DNA from: Corynebacterium sp.
GTDB lineage: Bacteria > Actinomycetota > Actinomycetes > Mycobacteriales > Mycobacteriaceae
Direction: 5' to 3'
Assembly (NCBI RefSeq): GCF_030530965.1
Contig: NZ_JAUMTY010000007.1
Span: 30,496 to 60,765 of the forward strand
DNA length: 30,270 bases
The position numbers and the translations under genes are program-made. The notes under the pieces were generated by a model. It did not search any database. It worked only from the letters and a program-made list of their open reading frames with translations, and was not told the DNA's origin. This document shows positions 15,854 through 23,863 of this stretch, in pieces. How positions within the stretch are numbered: position 1 is the first letter of the stretch; each line of letters begins with the position of its first letter.

Positions 15854-15926
15854 TAAGGTTTTATTTGATGTTTCTCACCCGACGCGACGACGTAACCGCC
15901 GGGTGTGATGCACAGTGACGGTGGGC

Positions 15927-16583
15927 TTAATTCGCGTGCTCAGAGCGGTTCCAGAACTCAGAAACCTCGTAACCGAAGCTGTATAGAGCCTCCCGCACAA
16001 GGGGGAGCGAGAGGCCGATGACGGACGACGGATCCCCTTCGATGCGGTCGATGAACCATCCACCTATAGCTTCAAGTGTGAACGCTCCAGCGCAATTCAA
16101 GGGCTCCCCGGAATTCGCGTACGCGCGGATATCGGCGTCGGAAGCCTGCGCATAATGCACTGTGGTGGATACGGGGCGGAGGAAGGTGTCCTCATCGGTC
16201 GCCGTGGTGTCCAGGTTGATGATGCAGTGCCCGGTAATGAGTCGCGCGGTTTTCCCGCGCTGGTTAGTCCAGCGGCGGATAGTTTCCTCGACGGTGTGGG
16301 GTTTGCCCTGAAGCTCACCATCGAGATAGAGCATCGAATCCGCACCAATAACCACCCGTGGCGTGGGGTTTTCGCCTCCGGGGTGGACCGATGTGAGGTG
16401 CCGCGACGCAATGGCCGTGGCTTTCGCGTGGGCGAGAGCGCAGACCTGGTCCTCAGGGGATTTGTCGCGCACAGTGCGCAAAATGGCGTCCTCGTCGACC
16501 TCAGGCGGTTCGATGGCTGGCTCGACGCCAGCAGAGCGGAGGACGGATAACCGCGAGGGGGAGGAGGACGCCAGAATGATCAT
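15927..16583 (-). CDS. maf: Maf-family nucleoside triphosphate pyrophosphatase
   Basis: 218 residues from ATG 16583. Family marks are the N-terminal ILASSSPSRLSVLRSAG (SxSPxR loop), VIGADSMLYLDGELQGKP (catalytic Asp region), and a C-terminal PLNCAGAFTLEAIGGWFIDRIEGDPSSVIGLSLPLV (given in part: CAGAF, IEGDPSSVIGL). Maf enzymes hydrolyse dTTP, UTP or modified nucleotides to monophosphates in the cytosol and are thought to keep unusual bases out of nucleic acids. It follows accE by 39 nt and is the last gene of the accD-accE-maf unit, a conserved order in Corynebacterium and Mycobacterium. The first Arg of the usual SPRR is Ser here (SPSR). The ribosome site is weak; a TTTAAT box 6 nt before the ATG could support an extra leaderless start. 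Confidence 0.92.
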   Translation of the reverse strand: MIILASSSPSRLSVLRSAGVEPAIEPPEVDEDAILRTVRDKSPEDQVCALAHAKATAIASRHLTSVHPGGENPTPRVVIGADSMLYLDGELQGKPHTVEETIRRWTNQRGKTARLITGHCIINLDTTATDEDTFLRPVSTTVHYAQASDADIRAYANSGEPLNCAGAFTLEAIGGWFIDRIEGDPSSVIGLSLPLVREALYSFGYEVSEFWNRSEHAN

Positions 16584-16622
16584 GGTCCCATTAAAACACG
16601 CGGAACCATGAGATCAGCGGGC

Positions 16623-16910
16623 TTAGTAGAACCTCAGGTTGGGGAAGTTCCCGGCGTTCGACGTATGCGTGTTCGTGAACTTCTCGTCGAAGCGTCCCCA
16701 GTTGTTCGGTGTCTCGGGTTCGCCATCGTCGCCCGCATTAGCTGACATACCTGCAATTAACGCCGTCAGGGCTGCCACTTGTGGCGCGGTGGGATTTCCC
16801 TTGATCACTTTGAGGAACACAGGCTTCTTCTCGGTCGCTGTTCCGTCACCGGGTGCGCCTGTGTCGCCAGCGCCGGCTGTGGTGTCGTCCGCGTGTGAGC
16901 CGTCAGACAT
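16623..16910 (-). CDS. accE: acyl-CoA carboxylase epsilon subunit
   Basis: 95 residues from ATG 16910, with GGAG 5 nt upstream. It has a disordered acidic/Gly/Ala N-terminus (about 1-28), then PVFLKVIKGNPTAPQVAALTALIAGM (given in part: VIKGNPT.PQVAALTAL), the helical core of the small AccE/PccE subunits, and a C-terminus containing NNWGRF and ending NFPNLRFY. Epsilon subunits bind the AccD hexamer and stimulate acyl-CoA carboxylase in actinobacteria. The location directly after accD and before maf is the conserved one. The length is normal for this poorly conserved family. Confidence 0.9.
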   Translation of the reverse strand: MSDGSHADDTTAGAGDTGAPGDGTATEKKPVFLKVIKGNPTAPQVAALTALIAGMSANAGDDGEPETPNNWGRFDEKFTNTHTSNAGNFPNLRFY

Positions 16911-16950
16911 GTAAACTCCATTTCTCGCTGTTGCTCCCGTGGGGGGCCGT

Positions 16951-16990
16951 CGTCGTTAATAGTCGTTGTTAATAACGGTTACTAACGACG
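16951..16990. repeat. 8-bp inverted repeat between accD and accE
   Basis: CGTCGTTA (16951-16958) and TAACGACG (16983-16990), separated by 24 nt that include GTTGTTAATAAC. It lies in the 118-nt gap between the accD stop and accE start. It could be a processing or attenuation hairpin that sets accE levels relative to accD. No T-run follows. Confidence 0.4.
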
Positions 16991-17028
16991 GAGGGGCGGG
17001 GAAGGTGGTTGCCCCTCGGCCACGTTGG

Positions 17029-18657
17029 TTACAGCGGAATGTTTCCGTGCTTCTTTGCTGGGACGTTTTCCACCTTGCGGTCCAGGAGGCGCAAGCCCTC
17101 GATGATCTGGCCGCGAGTTTCGCTCGGCGGAATAACGGCGTCGACGAACCCGCGCTCGGCCGCAACATAGGGGTTGACCAGGGTGTCTTCGTACTCCTGC
17201 TCATAGGACTTCTGCAGAGCAGCAACGTCCTTGCCTTCTTTAGCCGCTTTCTTCAGTTCCTTGCGGTAGACGAATCCGACGGCACCGGCAGCGCCCATCA
17301 CGGCAATCTGGGCGGTAGGCCATGCAAGCGAAATATCCGCGCCCATGTCCTTGGACCCCATGACGCAGTACGCTCCGCCGTAGCCCTTACGCGTGATCAC
17401 CGTGATCTTCGGGACGGTGGCCTCGGCGTAGGCGTACAGCAACTTAGCGCCACGACGGATAATGCCGTCGAACTCCTGGTTCGTGCCGGGCAGGAACCCT
17501 GGAACGTCGACAAGCTCAATGATCGGAATGTTGAACGCGTCGCAGGTACGAACAAATCGCGCGGCCTTCTCAGAGGCCTTAATGTCCAAACACCCCGCGT
17601 ATTGCATGGGCTGATTGGCGACGAAACCGACGGCGCGTCCCTCGACCCGGCCGAAACCGATGATGACGTTTTCGGCGTAGCCTTCCTGGATCTCCAGGAA
17701 CTCCTCATCGTCGGAGATGTGGGTGATGACATCTTTCATGTCATACGGCTGGTTGGGGGAGTCCGGAATGATCGTGTCCAGTTCGCGGTCCGCGTCGGTG
17801 ATGTTGTCCTCGATGGAGCCCTCGAATGGATCAGCGGGGACTCGCGGCGTTTCGGCCCGGTTATTCTGCGGCAGATAGCTGATGAGTTCCTGCACGAAGT
17901 CCAGGGCGTCTTCGTCGTTCTCCGCGGTGTAGTGGGATGTACCCGAGGAACTCATGTGGGTGGACGCACCACCGAGTTCCTCCTGGGTGATTTCCTCGCC
18001 GGTCACGGTCTTGATGACGTCCGGGCCGGTAATGAACATCTTGGAGGTCTTATCCACCATGATGATGAAGTCCGTCAGCGCTGGCGAGTACACGTGACCA
18101 CCTGCGCACGCACCCATAATCAGGGAGATCTGCGGGATAACGCCCGATGCGCGGGTGTTGCGGAAGAAGATCTTCGAGTATAGGCCCAGGGATACGACAC
18201 CCTCTTGGATACGGGCACCAGCACCTTCATTGATGCCGATCAGCGGCACCCCGGTCTTAATGGCCAAGTCCATGATCTTGACGATTTTTTCGCCGTACAC
18301 TTCGCCGAGCGCACCACCGAAGATGGCGACGTCTTGCGAGAACACGCAGACCTTGCGGCCATCGATCGTTCCGTAGCCCGTGACAACACCGTCGGTGAGA
18401 GGGCGTTTAGCGTCGAGCCCGAAGTTCGTGGACCGGTGTCTGGCCAGGGAATCAACTTCGACGAAGGAACCGTCGTCAAGGAGATATTCGATGCGCTCGC
18501 GGGCGGAAAGCTTGCCCCGGTCGTGAATCTTGTCGATGGACGCTTGGCCCATAGGCATCTGGGTCTCTGCGAGACGCGACCGTAGATCGGCCAACTTGCC
18601 GGCGGTGGTGTGGATGTCTTGTGCGGTTGTATCCGCGGTGAGTGTGGCGGCTGTCAT
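17029..18657 (-). CDS. accD: acyl-CoA (acetyl/propionyl-CoA) carboxylase beta subunit
   Basis: 542 residues from ATG 18657, almost the length of C. glutamicum DtsR1. The frame remains open upstream to 18759, but those codons lack family similarity. Carboxyltransferase marks: RIEYLLDDGSFVEVD, the oxyanion loop INEGAGARIQEGV, GACAGGHVYSPALTDFIIMVDKT, and in the second half IELVDVPGFLPGTNQE, KGYGGAYCVMGSK and a closing ...PAKKHGNIPL. It transfers CO2 from biotin on AccBC to acetyl- or propionyl-CoA. No Shine-Dalgarno is present; a TAGACT box (18665-18670) ends 7 nt before the ATG, so the mRNA is probably leaderless. It heads accD-accE-maf and is divergent from birA. Only one such gene lies here, against two in C. 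glutamicum. Confidence 0.95.
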   Translation of the reverse strand: MTAATLTADTTAQDIHTTAGKLADLRSRLAETQMPMGQASIDKIHDRGKLSARERIEYLLDDGSFVEVDSLARHRSTNFGLDAKRPLTDGVVTGYGTIDGRKVCVFSQDVAIFGGALGEVYGEKIVKIMDLAIKTGVPLIGINEGAGARIQEGVVSLGLYSKIFFRNTRASGVIPQISLIMGACAGGHVYSPALTDFIIMVDKTSKMFITGPDVIKTVTGEEITQEELGGASTHMSSSGTSHYTAENDEDALDFVQELISYLPQNNRAETPRVPADPFEGSIEDNITDADRELDTIIPDSPNQPYDMKDVITHISDDEEFLEIQEGYAENVIIGFGRVEGRAVGFVANQPMQYAGCLDIKASEKAARFVRTCDAFNIPIIELVDVPGFLPGTNQEFDGIIRRGAKLLYAYAEATVPKITVITRKGYGGAYCVMGSKDMGADISLAWPTAQIAVMGAAGAVGFVYRKELKKAAKEGKDVAALQKSYEQEYEDTLVNPYVAAERGFVDAVIPPSETRGQIIEGLRLLDRKVENVPAKKHGNIPL

Positions 18658-18664
18658 GTGGTTA

Positions 18665-18670
18665 AGTCTA
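18665..18670 (-). promoter_or_regulatory. -10 box of a leaderless accD promoter
   Basis: TAGACT on minus, 7 nt before ATG 18657. No ribosome site is present between. The -35 is poor. The divergent birA promoter must lie in the same 196-nt gap (18658-18853), but I could not place it. Confidence 0.45.
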
Positions 18671-18853
18671 GGCCCAAATACCAACAGGAACAGACTGAAA
18701 CGTCTGCAATTCCCCCGGATGAGCCCCCCATAAAGAGGGAAAGTGGCGGAAAGAGGCATGTGGTGCCGGTGTGCGCTCTTTGTGGTTGCTGGGCGACCTC
18801 ACTGCGTCATCAATACTTACGGTTCTCAATCCTTATGGTGAAGAATAAGAAAC

Positions 18854-20005
18854 ATGACTCACGACGATAAGCACAGGAATAACGACGACACAGGCGACGA
18901 CCGACGGGACGCGCAGAACGCAGGCGGTGATCCGTCGGCGAAGGGCGCACAAGTTCCGCCCGGTAAGTGGTCCGACGGAGGTGATCCTTCTGCCAAGGGT
19001 GCACAGGTTCCGCCGGGGAAGTGGTCCGGCGAGGGGGATGCGTCTTCTAAGGGTGCGCAAGTGCCACCGGGTAAGTGGTCCGGTGCGGGTGACGCGTCGG
19101 CGAAAGGTGCGCAAGTGCCACCGGGTAAGTGGTCCGAGGGTTCGCAAGGAAGCTCCGGCGAGCAAGGCAACCGCACCGACACAACGTCGTCAAATGATAA
19201 TGAAAGTGAAAATGCGGGGGTAAGGCCACCGTTAGATCACGAGCGTGTGGTGAAGGCTCTGCGTGAGCAGGGGTGGAACGATGTCGCGATTGTTGAGTCA
19301 ACGGGATCGACCAACACGGATCTTCATGCGGCGGCCAGCACGCTGCCGGATCTCTCTGTTCTGATTGCTGAAGAACAGGTGTCCGGACGCGGCCGTTTGG
19401 GGCGAGCCTGGAGCGCGCCGCGGCACAGCCAGGTCACGTTGAGCGTGCTGCTCCGCCCGGAGGTGCCACCGACGAAACTCGGATTGCTCCCGCTTCTGAC
19501 TGGGGTGGCAGTGGCCGATACGGTTCGTTCGTATGGCATTGATGCGCGCGTGAAGTGGCCGAACGACATTTTGGTGCGTGGGGACAAGATGTGCGGAATC
19601 CTCGCCGAAGCGGTCAGTATGTCTGACAATCCCACGGTCGTCGTCGGGTTCGGGCTCAATATTGATCTCACGAAAGCGGAACTGCCCATTGATAACGCGA
19701 CATCGTTTGCCCTGGAAGGCAAGCATGTCGATCGGACGGAGGTCACCATCGCCGTCCTGGGCTCACTGCTTGAGAGGCAGCGGCAATGGCGGAATGCCGG
19801 AGGATCGGCATCGTCGTTTATCGACGATTACAAGTCGGTGTCCGCAACTTTGAACGAGTCGGTTAGCGCCGGTTTGCCCAATGGCGGAAAACTGACCGGC
19901 ACGGCGGTGGATATTAGCGACGCGGGCGAATTGCTCATTCGCGATGCTCGGGGGCAAATTCACACTGTGGCGGCCGGCGATATCACGCACCTGCGCTACT
20001 CATGA
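18854..20005 (+). CDS. birA: biotin--[acetyl-CoA carboxylase] ligase with four-repeat N-terminal extension
   Basis: 383 residues from ATG 18854. The catalytic part (about 126-383) is a class I ligase without the DNA-binding domain of E. coli BirA: STGSTNTDL (149-157), the biotinyl-AMP loop GRGRLGR (178-184), KWPNDI with K234, CGILAE and GFGLNID, and a C-terminal SH3-like cap (about 335-383). It makes biotinyl-AMP and attaches biotin to K562 of AccBC. The first 125 residues are extra compared with the usual 260-290-residue enzyme. They hold an acidic segment, four tandem 18-residue repeats (25-96) with invariant KGAQVPPGKWS, and a Ser/Asn/Glu-rich linker. No ATG follows the repeats, and codon changes in the repeats are mainly synonymous, so the extension is translated. 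The ribosome site is weak. Confidence 0.93.
   Translation: MTHDDKHRNNDDTGDDRRDAQNAGGDPSAKGAQVPPGKWSDGGDPSAKGAQVPPGKWSGEGDASSKGAQVPPGKWSGAGDASAKGAQVPPGKWSEGSQGSSGEQGNRTDTTSSNDNESENAGVRPPLDHERVVKALREQGWNDVAIVESTGSTNTDLHAAASTLPDLSVLIAEEQVSGRGRLGRAWSAPRHSQVTLSVLLRPEVPPTKLGLLPLLTGVAVADTVRSYGIDARVKWPNDILVRGDKMCGILAEAVSMSDNPTVVVGFGLNIDLTKAELPIDNATSFALEGKHVDRTEVTIAVLGSLLERQRQWRNAGGSASSFIDDYKSVSATLNESVSAGLPNGGKLTGTAVDISDAGELLIRDARGQIHTVAAGDITHLRYS
18926..19141 (+). repeat. four tandem 54-bp units in the 5' part of birA
   Basis: Units start at 18926, 18980, 19034 and 19088. Each encodes GD(P/A)S(A/S)KGAQVPPGKWS plus two variable residues. The 11 codons for KGAQVPPGKWS give the same protein in all four units, yet eight of them differ at the third position in at least one unit (for example AAG/AAA, GGC/GGT, GCA/GCG, GTT/GTG). 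It is coding, in frame, and not a CRISPR. Confidence 0.95.
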
Positions 20006-20145
20006 GCCTGTGTCCACGAGGCTGTGTCCCGTCGCCCACTATGATGTTGCAGGAGATAACGCTGGGATACTGACGTTAATCATGTGACAATTGGTAAAAC
20101 TGGTAGTTTTGTCGACGATCATGCTGAGAAGGGAGGTGCCTCACT

Positions 20146-20766
20146 GTGGCCATCCGAAGCCATGCGTACCGACCGACGGATGACCTCGATGAACGCGATG
20201 GCCGCAGAGGCTACGGAGGCTCCGACCTGTGGGGTCAGGACGACGGTGGCGAGCCCCTCGACGACGATTCGTTGGAACCACTCCCACCCTTCAACGGCGG
20301 TTTCCCCGAATATCGCATCGCGGACGACGAAAGAGTTCTCGTTGACGTCCATTCCAAACGGGGCACACTCGTCTTCCCTGTCCTGGAGACCATCCTCATC
20401 AGCGGAATCATGTGGGGAATCATCGGCATGATCGATGGCGCCGCCGGCCCCTTCGTCGATGGTGGCTTCGGCGGACTGCGCCAATTCCTTCTCATAGTGT
20501 GGGTCGTCGCCATGGCCTGGTTCTTCGCCCGCCCGGTGATGAAGTGGTGGCGCAATCGCCTCGTCGTCACGAACTATCGCGTCGTCGCTAGGTTCGCTAA
20601 AGACGATATTGTCGACATCCCATTAGACCAGGTCACCGGGCTGCATCGTCGTCGATCAACCCTTATTTTCGACGTCTACCGCATGCCCCCCTTGATGGTC
20701 CCGAATGTTGCCAAAGTACGCAGAGTAAAACGCGTGACCACCAGACGCCTGCGCCACCGCTGGTAG
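20146..20766 (+). CDS. membrane protein with bacterial PH (bPH2) domain
   Basis: 206 residues from GTG 20146, with GGGAGG 9 nt upstream. The N-terminal 60 residues are acidic and Gly/Asp-rich. A short ERVLVDVHSKRGTLVFPVL leads into two membrane helices (about 80-100 and 108-130). The C-terminal half is the PF03703-type PH domain: NRLVVTNYRVVARF (about 139-152), DIPLDQVTGLHRRRSTLIFD (156-175), then an Arg-rich tail. This is the conserved PH-domain protein located between birA and purK in Corynebacterium and related genera. The function is unknown; it is membrane-anchored with the PH domain on the cytoplasmic side if positive charges are read as inside. Confidence 0.85.
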   Translation: MAIRSHAYRPTDDLDERDGRRGYGGSDLWGQDDGGEPLDDDSLEPLPPFNGGFPEYRIADDERVLVDVHSKRGTLVFPVLETILISGIMWGIIGMIDGAAGPFVDGGFGGLRQFLLIVWVVAMAWFFARPVMKWWRNRLVVTNYRVVARFAKDDIVDIPLDQVTGLHRRRSTLIFDVYRMPPLMVPNVAKVRRVKRVTTRRLRHRW

Positions 20767-20773
20767 CGGCCCC

Positions 20774-20779
20774 TATACT
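20774..20779 (+). promoter_or_regulatory. -10 box of a leaderless purK promoter
   Basis: TATACT, five of six consensus bases, ends 7 nt before GTG 20787. There is no ribosome site in between, so transcription most likely begins at or beside the start codon. Confidence 0.6.
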
Positions 20780-20786
20780 TAACCGG

Positions 20787-22094
20787 GTGAGTGCTAGATC
20801 GGAAGATACCGTAGACAAGGCAGATCAAGATAAGGCAGATCGGGTCGCGTCGGACTCGCATATCGAAGGCCAGCCCACGATCGCTGTCGTCGGCGACGGG
20901 CAATTGGCCCGCATGATGCAGCCTGCCGCGGCGGAATTGGGGCAGTCCTTGCGATTGCTCGCCTCAGATACCTCCGCGTCCGCTGCCCAGATCATTCCCG
21001 ACGTGGTCATTGGTGATTACACGAATCTCGACGACCTGCATCGCGTGGCATCGGGGGCGACCGCTGTCACTTTCGATCATGAGCACGTGCCCCCGGAGCA
21101 TTTGCGAACACTGCAAGCCGAAGGGGTGAATGTGGAGCCCGGCCCCGACGCGCTGCTTTACGCCCAGGACAAGCTGGCCCAGCGTAAGAAGCTTCGCGAG
21201 ATGGGCCTACCCGTGCCTCCCTTCATGGCGATGGAGTCGGTCGACGACGCGCGCCAGTTTTGGCACGTCATGGACGGGGACGTATGCATCAAAGCGTGCC
21301 GTGGCGGCTACGACGGACATGGCGTCTGGTTCCCCGAATCCGAAGACGAATGCGCGGACCTCGTCGCTACTCTCATTGACGACGGCACCCCCGCGATGGC
21401 CGAGCGCAAAGTCCACCTGGTCCGCGAACTCTCCGCGATGATTGCGCGCACGCCATCGGGCGAGACCGCGCTGTGGCCCGTCGTCGAATCGGTGCAAAAA
21501 GACGGAATTTGCTGGCTTGCTATTGCTCCCGCGCCGGGACTGGAGCCTTCTCTTCGCGACGAAGCTCAGCGGATTGCGACGCGCATTGCGACGGAACTCG
21601 GCGTGACCGGCGTGATGGCCGTCGAGCTTTTCGAGACGACGGATGTGGACGGCGATCCGGCTGTGGTGGTTAACGAGCTGGCGATGCGACCGCACAACAC
21701 CGGCCACTGGACGCAAGATGGGTGCGTGACCAGCCAGTTCGAGCAGCATGTGCGGGCGGTGGCGGATATGCCGCTCGGTAGCACCGCGATGACTGCTGAC
21801 TGCACGGTGATGGCCAATGTGCTGGGTGGGGATGAAGATCCCGATATGGCCTGGTCAGAGCGCATGGTTCATGTGTGGGAACGGTTCCCGGAGGCAAAAA
21901 TCCACTTCTATGGCAAGGGGTTCCGGCCCGGGCGGAAGATAGGGCATGTGAACATCTCGGCGTCGTTGGTGGCGGATTCTGCTAACGCCTCCGACGAACA
22001 GTCGAATGCTGTGTCTCCCGATGCTGTGCGGAAGAAGGCCCAGGAAGCTGCCTATTTCTTGGTTCACGGGCGCTGGCCGGAGGCTGCCGAGTAG
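20787..22094 (+). CDS. purK: N5-carboxyaminoimidazole ribonucleotide synthase
   Basis: 435 residues from GTG 20787. The first 28 residues are a charged extension (rich in Asp, Lys, Arg) before IAVVGDGQLARMMQPAA, the N-terminal nucleotide-binding motif. ATP-grasp features follow: DKLAQRKKLREMGLPVPPF (about 130-148), CIKACRGGYDGHGVW, ELSAMIARTPSG, and NELAMRPHNTGHWTQDGCVTSQFEQHVRA (given in part: NELAMRPHNTGHW, TSQFEQH). It converts aminoimidazole ribonucleotide, bicarbonate and ATP to N5-CAIR in purine synthesis. It is followed by purE after 48 nt. C. glutamicum carries a kup potassium-transporter gene between purK and purE; here they are adjacent. A leaderless start is supported by the TATACT box. 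Confidence 0.95.
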   Translation: MSARSEDTVDKADQDKADRVASDSHIEGQPTIAVVGDGQLARMMQPAAAELGQSLRLLASDTSASAAQIIPDVVIGDYTNLDDLHRVASGATAVTFDHEHVPPEHLRTLQAEGVNVEPGPDALLYAQDKLAQRKKLREMGLPVPPFMAMESVDDARQFWHVMDGDVCIKACRGGYDGHGVWFPESEDECADLVATLIDDGTPAMAERKVHLVRELSAMIARTPSGETALWPVVESVQKDGICWLAIAPAPGLEPSLRDEAQRIATRIATELGVTGVMAVELFETTDVDGDPAVVVNELAMRPHNTGHWTQDGCVTSQFEQHVRAVADMPLGSTAMTADCTVMANVLGGDEDPDMAWSERMVHVWERFPEAKIHFYGKGFRPGRKIGHVNISASLVADSANASDEQSNAVSPDAVRKKAQEAAYFLVHGRWPEAAE

Positions 22095-22142
22095 GTTCGG
22101 CAACGACGCAATAAAAGTTCCGGGCAAGAGAGGACAATTGAC

Positions 22143-22715
22143 ATGACTGACAACAGTGGACAGACGGATTCGGCGAACGCCGGGCAGACCAGCACTGATT
22201 CGCAGCCCAACGGTCCCAAGGTGGGCCTCATCATGGGGTCGGACTCAGACTGGCCAACAATGAAGCCGGCCGCCGATATTCTTCAGGAGTTCGGGGTTCC
22301 CTTCGAGGTCGGCGTGGTCTCCGCGCACCGAACCCCTCAGCGCATGCTTGATTACGCACGTCAGGCCCACAAGCGTGGCATTTCGTGCATCATCGCGGGC
22401 GCCGGCGGGGCAGCCCACTTGCCCGGCATGGTGGCGGCAGCGACGCCGCTGCCGGTCATCGGCGTTCCCCGTCCGCTGGACAATTTGGAAGGCATTGATT
22501 CCCTCCTCTCCATCGTCCAGATGCCCAGCGGCGTTCCCGTCGCCACGGTCAGCGTCGGTGGCGCTAAAAATGCGGGCCTCCTGGCCGTGCGGATTCTGTC
22601 GGCAGGGGATCCGTCGTTAATCACGAAAATGGTGAAGTACCAGGAAGACATGGAGACCAGTGTCCTGAAGAAGGACCTTGCGCTCCGCCAGAAGCTCATG
22701 TCTGACGTCGAGTGA
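22143..22715 (+). CDS. purE: N5-carboxyaminoimidazole ribonucleotide mutase
   Basis: 190 residues from ATG 22143, with an AGAGAGGA ribosome site about 9 nt upstream. A polar Thr/Asn/Gln/Ser tail of about 24 residues precedes the class I PurE core: GLIMGSDSDWPTM (28-40, phosphate/CAIR binding), VSAHRTPQRML (catalytic His), AGAGGAAHLPGMVAA and LLSIVQMPSGVPVATVSVGG. It moves the carboxyl group of N5-CAIR to C4 to give CAIR, the step after PurK. The core is of normal length (about 165 residues), so the tail is the only addition; such tails are common in corynebacterial PurE. The next gene begins within about 22 nt, suggesting one transcript purK-purE-ydcF-like. Confidence 0.96.
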   Translation: MTDNSGQTDSANAGQTSTDSQPNGPKVGLIMGSDSDWPTMKPAADILQEFGVPFEVGVVSAHRTPQRMLDYARQAHKRGISCIIAGAGGAAHLPGMVAAATPLPVIGVPRPLDNLEGIDSLLSIVQMPSGVPVATVSVGGAKNAGLLAVRILSAGDPSLITKMVKYQEDMETSVLKKDLALRQKLMSDVE

Positions 22716-22737
22716 GCTGCCAGAAAGTAAGCTGCCA

Positions 22738-23727
22738 GTGAAGAAGACCGCGCGCACTCCTGCAGCCGCTGTTGCACTGACCGGAGCTGGGTTGATCGGT
22801 TGGTCACTTTCTTTTCTTATCGACGCGGGAACGTGGCGTTTACTTCCCGCGGGGCTCGCCGTGACCGGCGCAGTGGGGGCGTGGACAGCGCGGAAGATGG
22901 GCCGAGCCCTTCGCACGCCCGACGGCCGAGGGCCTATCCACCTGGCTGCGGTGACGGCGACAGCGTGGTGGACGTCTACCGTCATCCCGGCCGCATGGAT
23001 TGCGTTGATGCCGAGTGGTGTGCAGCCATTCGTCAGGGTTGTCGCCGGCGGGTACTCGCTGGCGTTCGTTGCGCTGGGCGCTGGCTTCGTGTGTTTTGTG
23101 CGTGCCGTGCGGCGTCATCGCTCAACGCCTTGGTCGCATCGTTCGGGCCAGTATGACAGTCCTGTCCAGATCCGGGGAGGCGTTCCGGAAGGGATCATCG
23201 TCTGCGGCGCTGGGCTGATCCAAGGTCGGGTGTCCCGCGTCTTGGCGTATCGCGTCGACAAGGGAATAGAAGTCTGGCGTGACACAGAGCGCGCACATCC
23301 GTCGGAAAGCGGCCGCGACGAGAGGCTCGAACACGAACCAGTGTTGGTTCTCTGCGGCGGTCGGGGAAACGACGAGCCGCGCCCCGAGGCGGAAGCGATG
23401 GCGGAGTACGCGCGCGAACAAGGCATGCAGCCGCAACACATTGTGGTTGAAGACACCTCGACGACGACGGAGGAAAACCTCCGGCATGCTCACGCGATTA
23501 TGACGCAGCGGTTGGGGAGGGAACCGCAATCGCTCGTGGTGGTGAGTACGGATTTCCACTGCATACGCATTGACATGATCGTGGAGCGGTTGCGTCGCGC
23601 CGGGCTCTTTCGTGAGTGCGACGTTGAGGTTGTGGGGGCGACGAATCCCCGCAGCGTGCAGAACCATAGCTTGCTGAGGGAATATGCCGCGGTAGGAATG
23701 CACTACGCGAAAAATTTGTTCCGTTAA
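22738..23727 (+). CDS. YdcF/SanA-like DUF218 membrane protein
   Basis: 329 residues from GTG 22738; the frame is open upstream into purE, but only TTG or CTG codons are there. Four membrane helices make up the N-terminal part (about 8-27, 34-48, 68-86, 98-120). The C-terminal DUF218 domain (about 143-325) shows EGIIVCGAGLIQGRVSRVLAYRVDKG, VLVLCGGRGNDEPRPEAEAMAEYAREQG, VVEDTSTTTEENLRHA and VVSTDFHCIRI (long motifs given in part), the full set of conserved blocks. Proteins of this class (ElyC, SanA, YdcF) affect envelope integrity and are thought to act on lipid-linked cell-wall intermediates or nucleotides; the reaction is unknown. The E-T/N-x-x-E-N motif appears as EDTSTTTEEN. Confidence 0.87.
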   Translation: MKKTARTPAAAVALTGAGLIGWSLSFLIDAGTWRLLPAGLAVTGAVGAWTARKMGRALRTPDGRGPIHLAAVTATAWWTSTVIPAAWIALMPSGVQPFVRVVAGGYSLAFVALGAGFVCFVRAVRRHRSTPWSHRSGQYDSPVQIRGGVPEGIIVCGAGLIQGRVSRVLAYRVDKGIEVWRDTERAHPSESGRDERLEHEPVLVLCGGRGNDEPRPEAEAMAEYAREQGMQPQHIVVEDTSTTTEENLRHAHAIMTQRLGREPQSLVVVSTDFHCIRIDMIVERLRRAGLFRECDVEVVGATNPRSVQNHSLLREYAAVGMHYAKNLFR

Positions 23728-23863
23728 TAGTGTGGGACGTTCGCAACGAAAACCTCACTACAGGCGCGTGGATGGTGATTAATGTCCTGAATGCGCCTAC
23801 AATCGACAACTGACCTTCACCAGAATCATTACTGAACCAATCCGACTCATGAGGTGAACATTT

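Noticed and set aside
15876..15905. CACCCG...CGGGTG hairpin after maf as a terminator
   Set aside because: The stem is plausible but the minus-strand sequence after it is A-rich without a T-run, so I did not call it.
16966..18183. 405-codon plus-strand frame antisense to accD
   Set aside because: accD on minus is unmistakable. The plus frame is a codon-bias shadow with no ribosome site and no recognisable domain.
18926..19141. 54-bp tandem repeats as a CRISPR or non-coding satellite
   Set aside because: The units are contiguous, in frame, without spacers, and vary at synonymous positions; they are part of birA.
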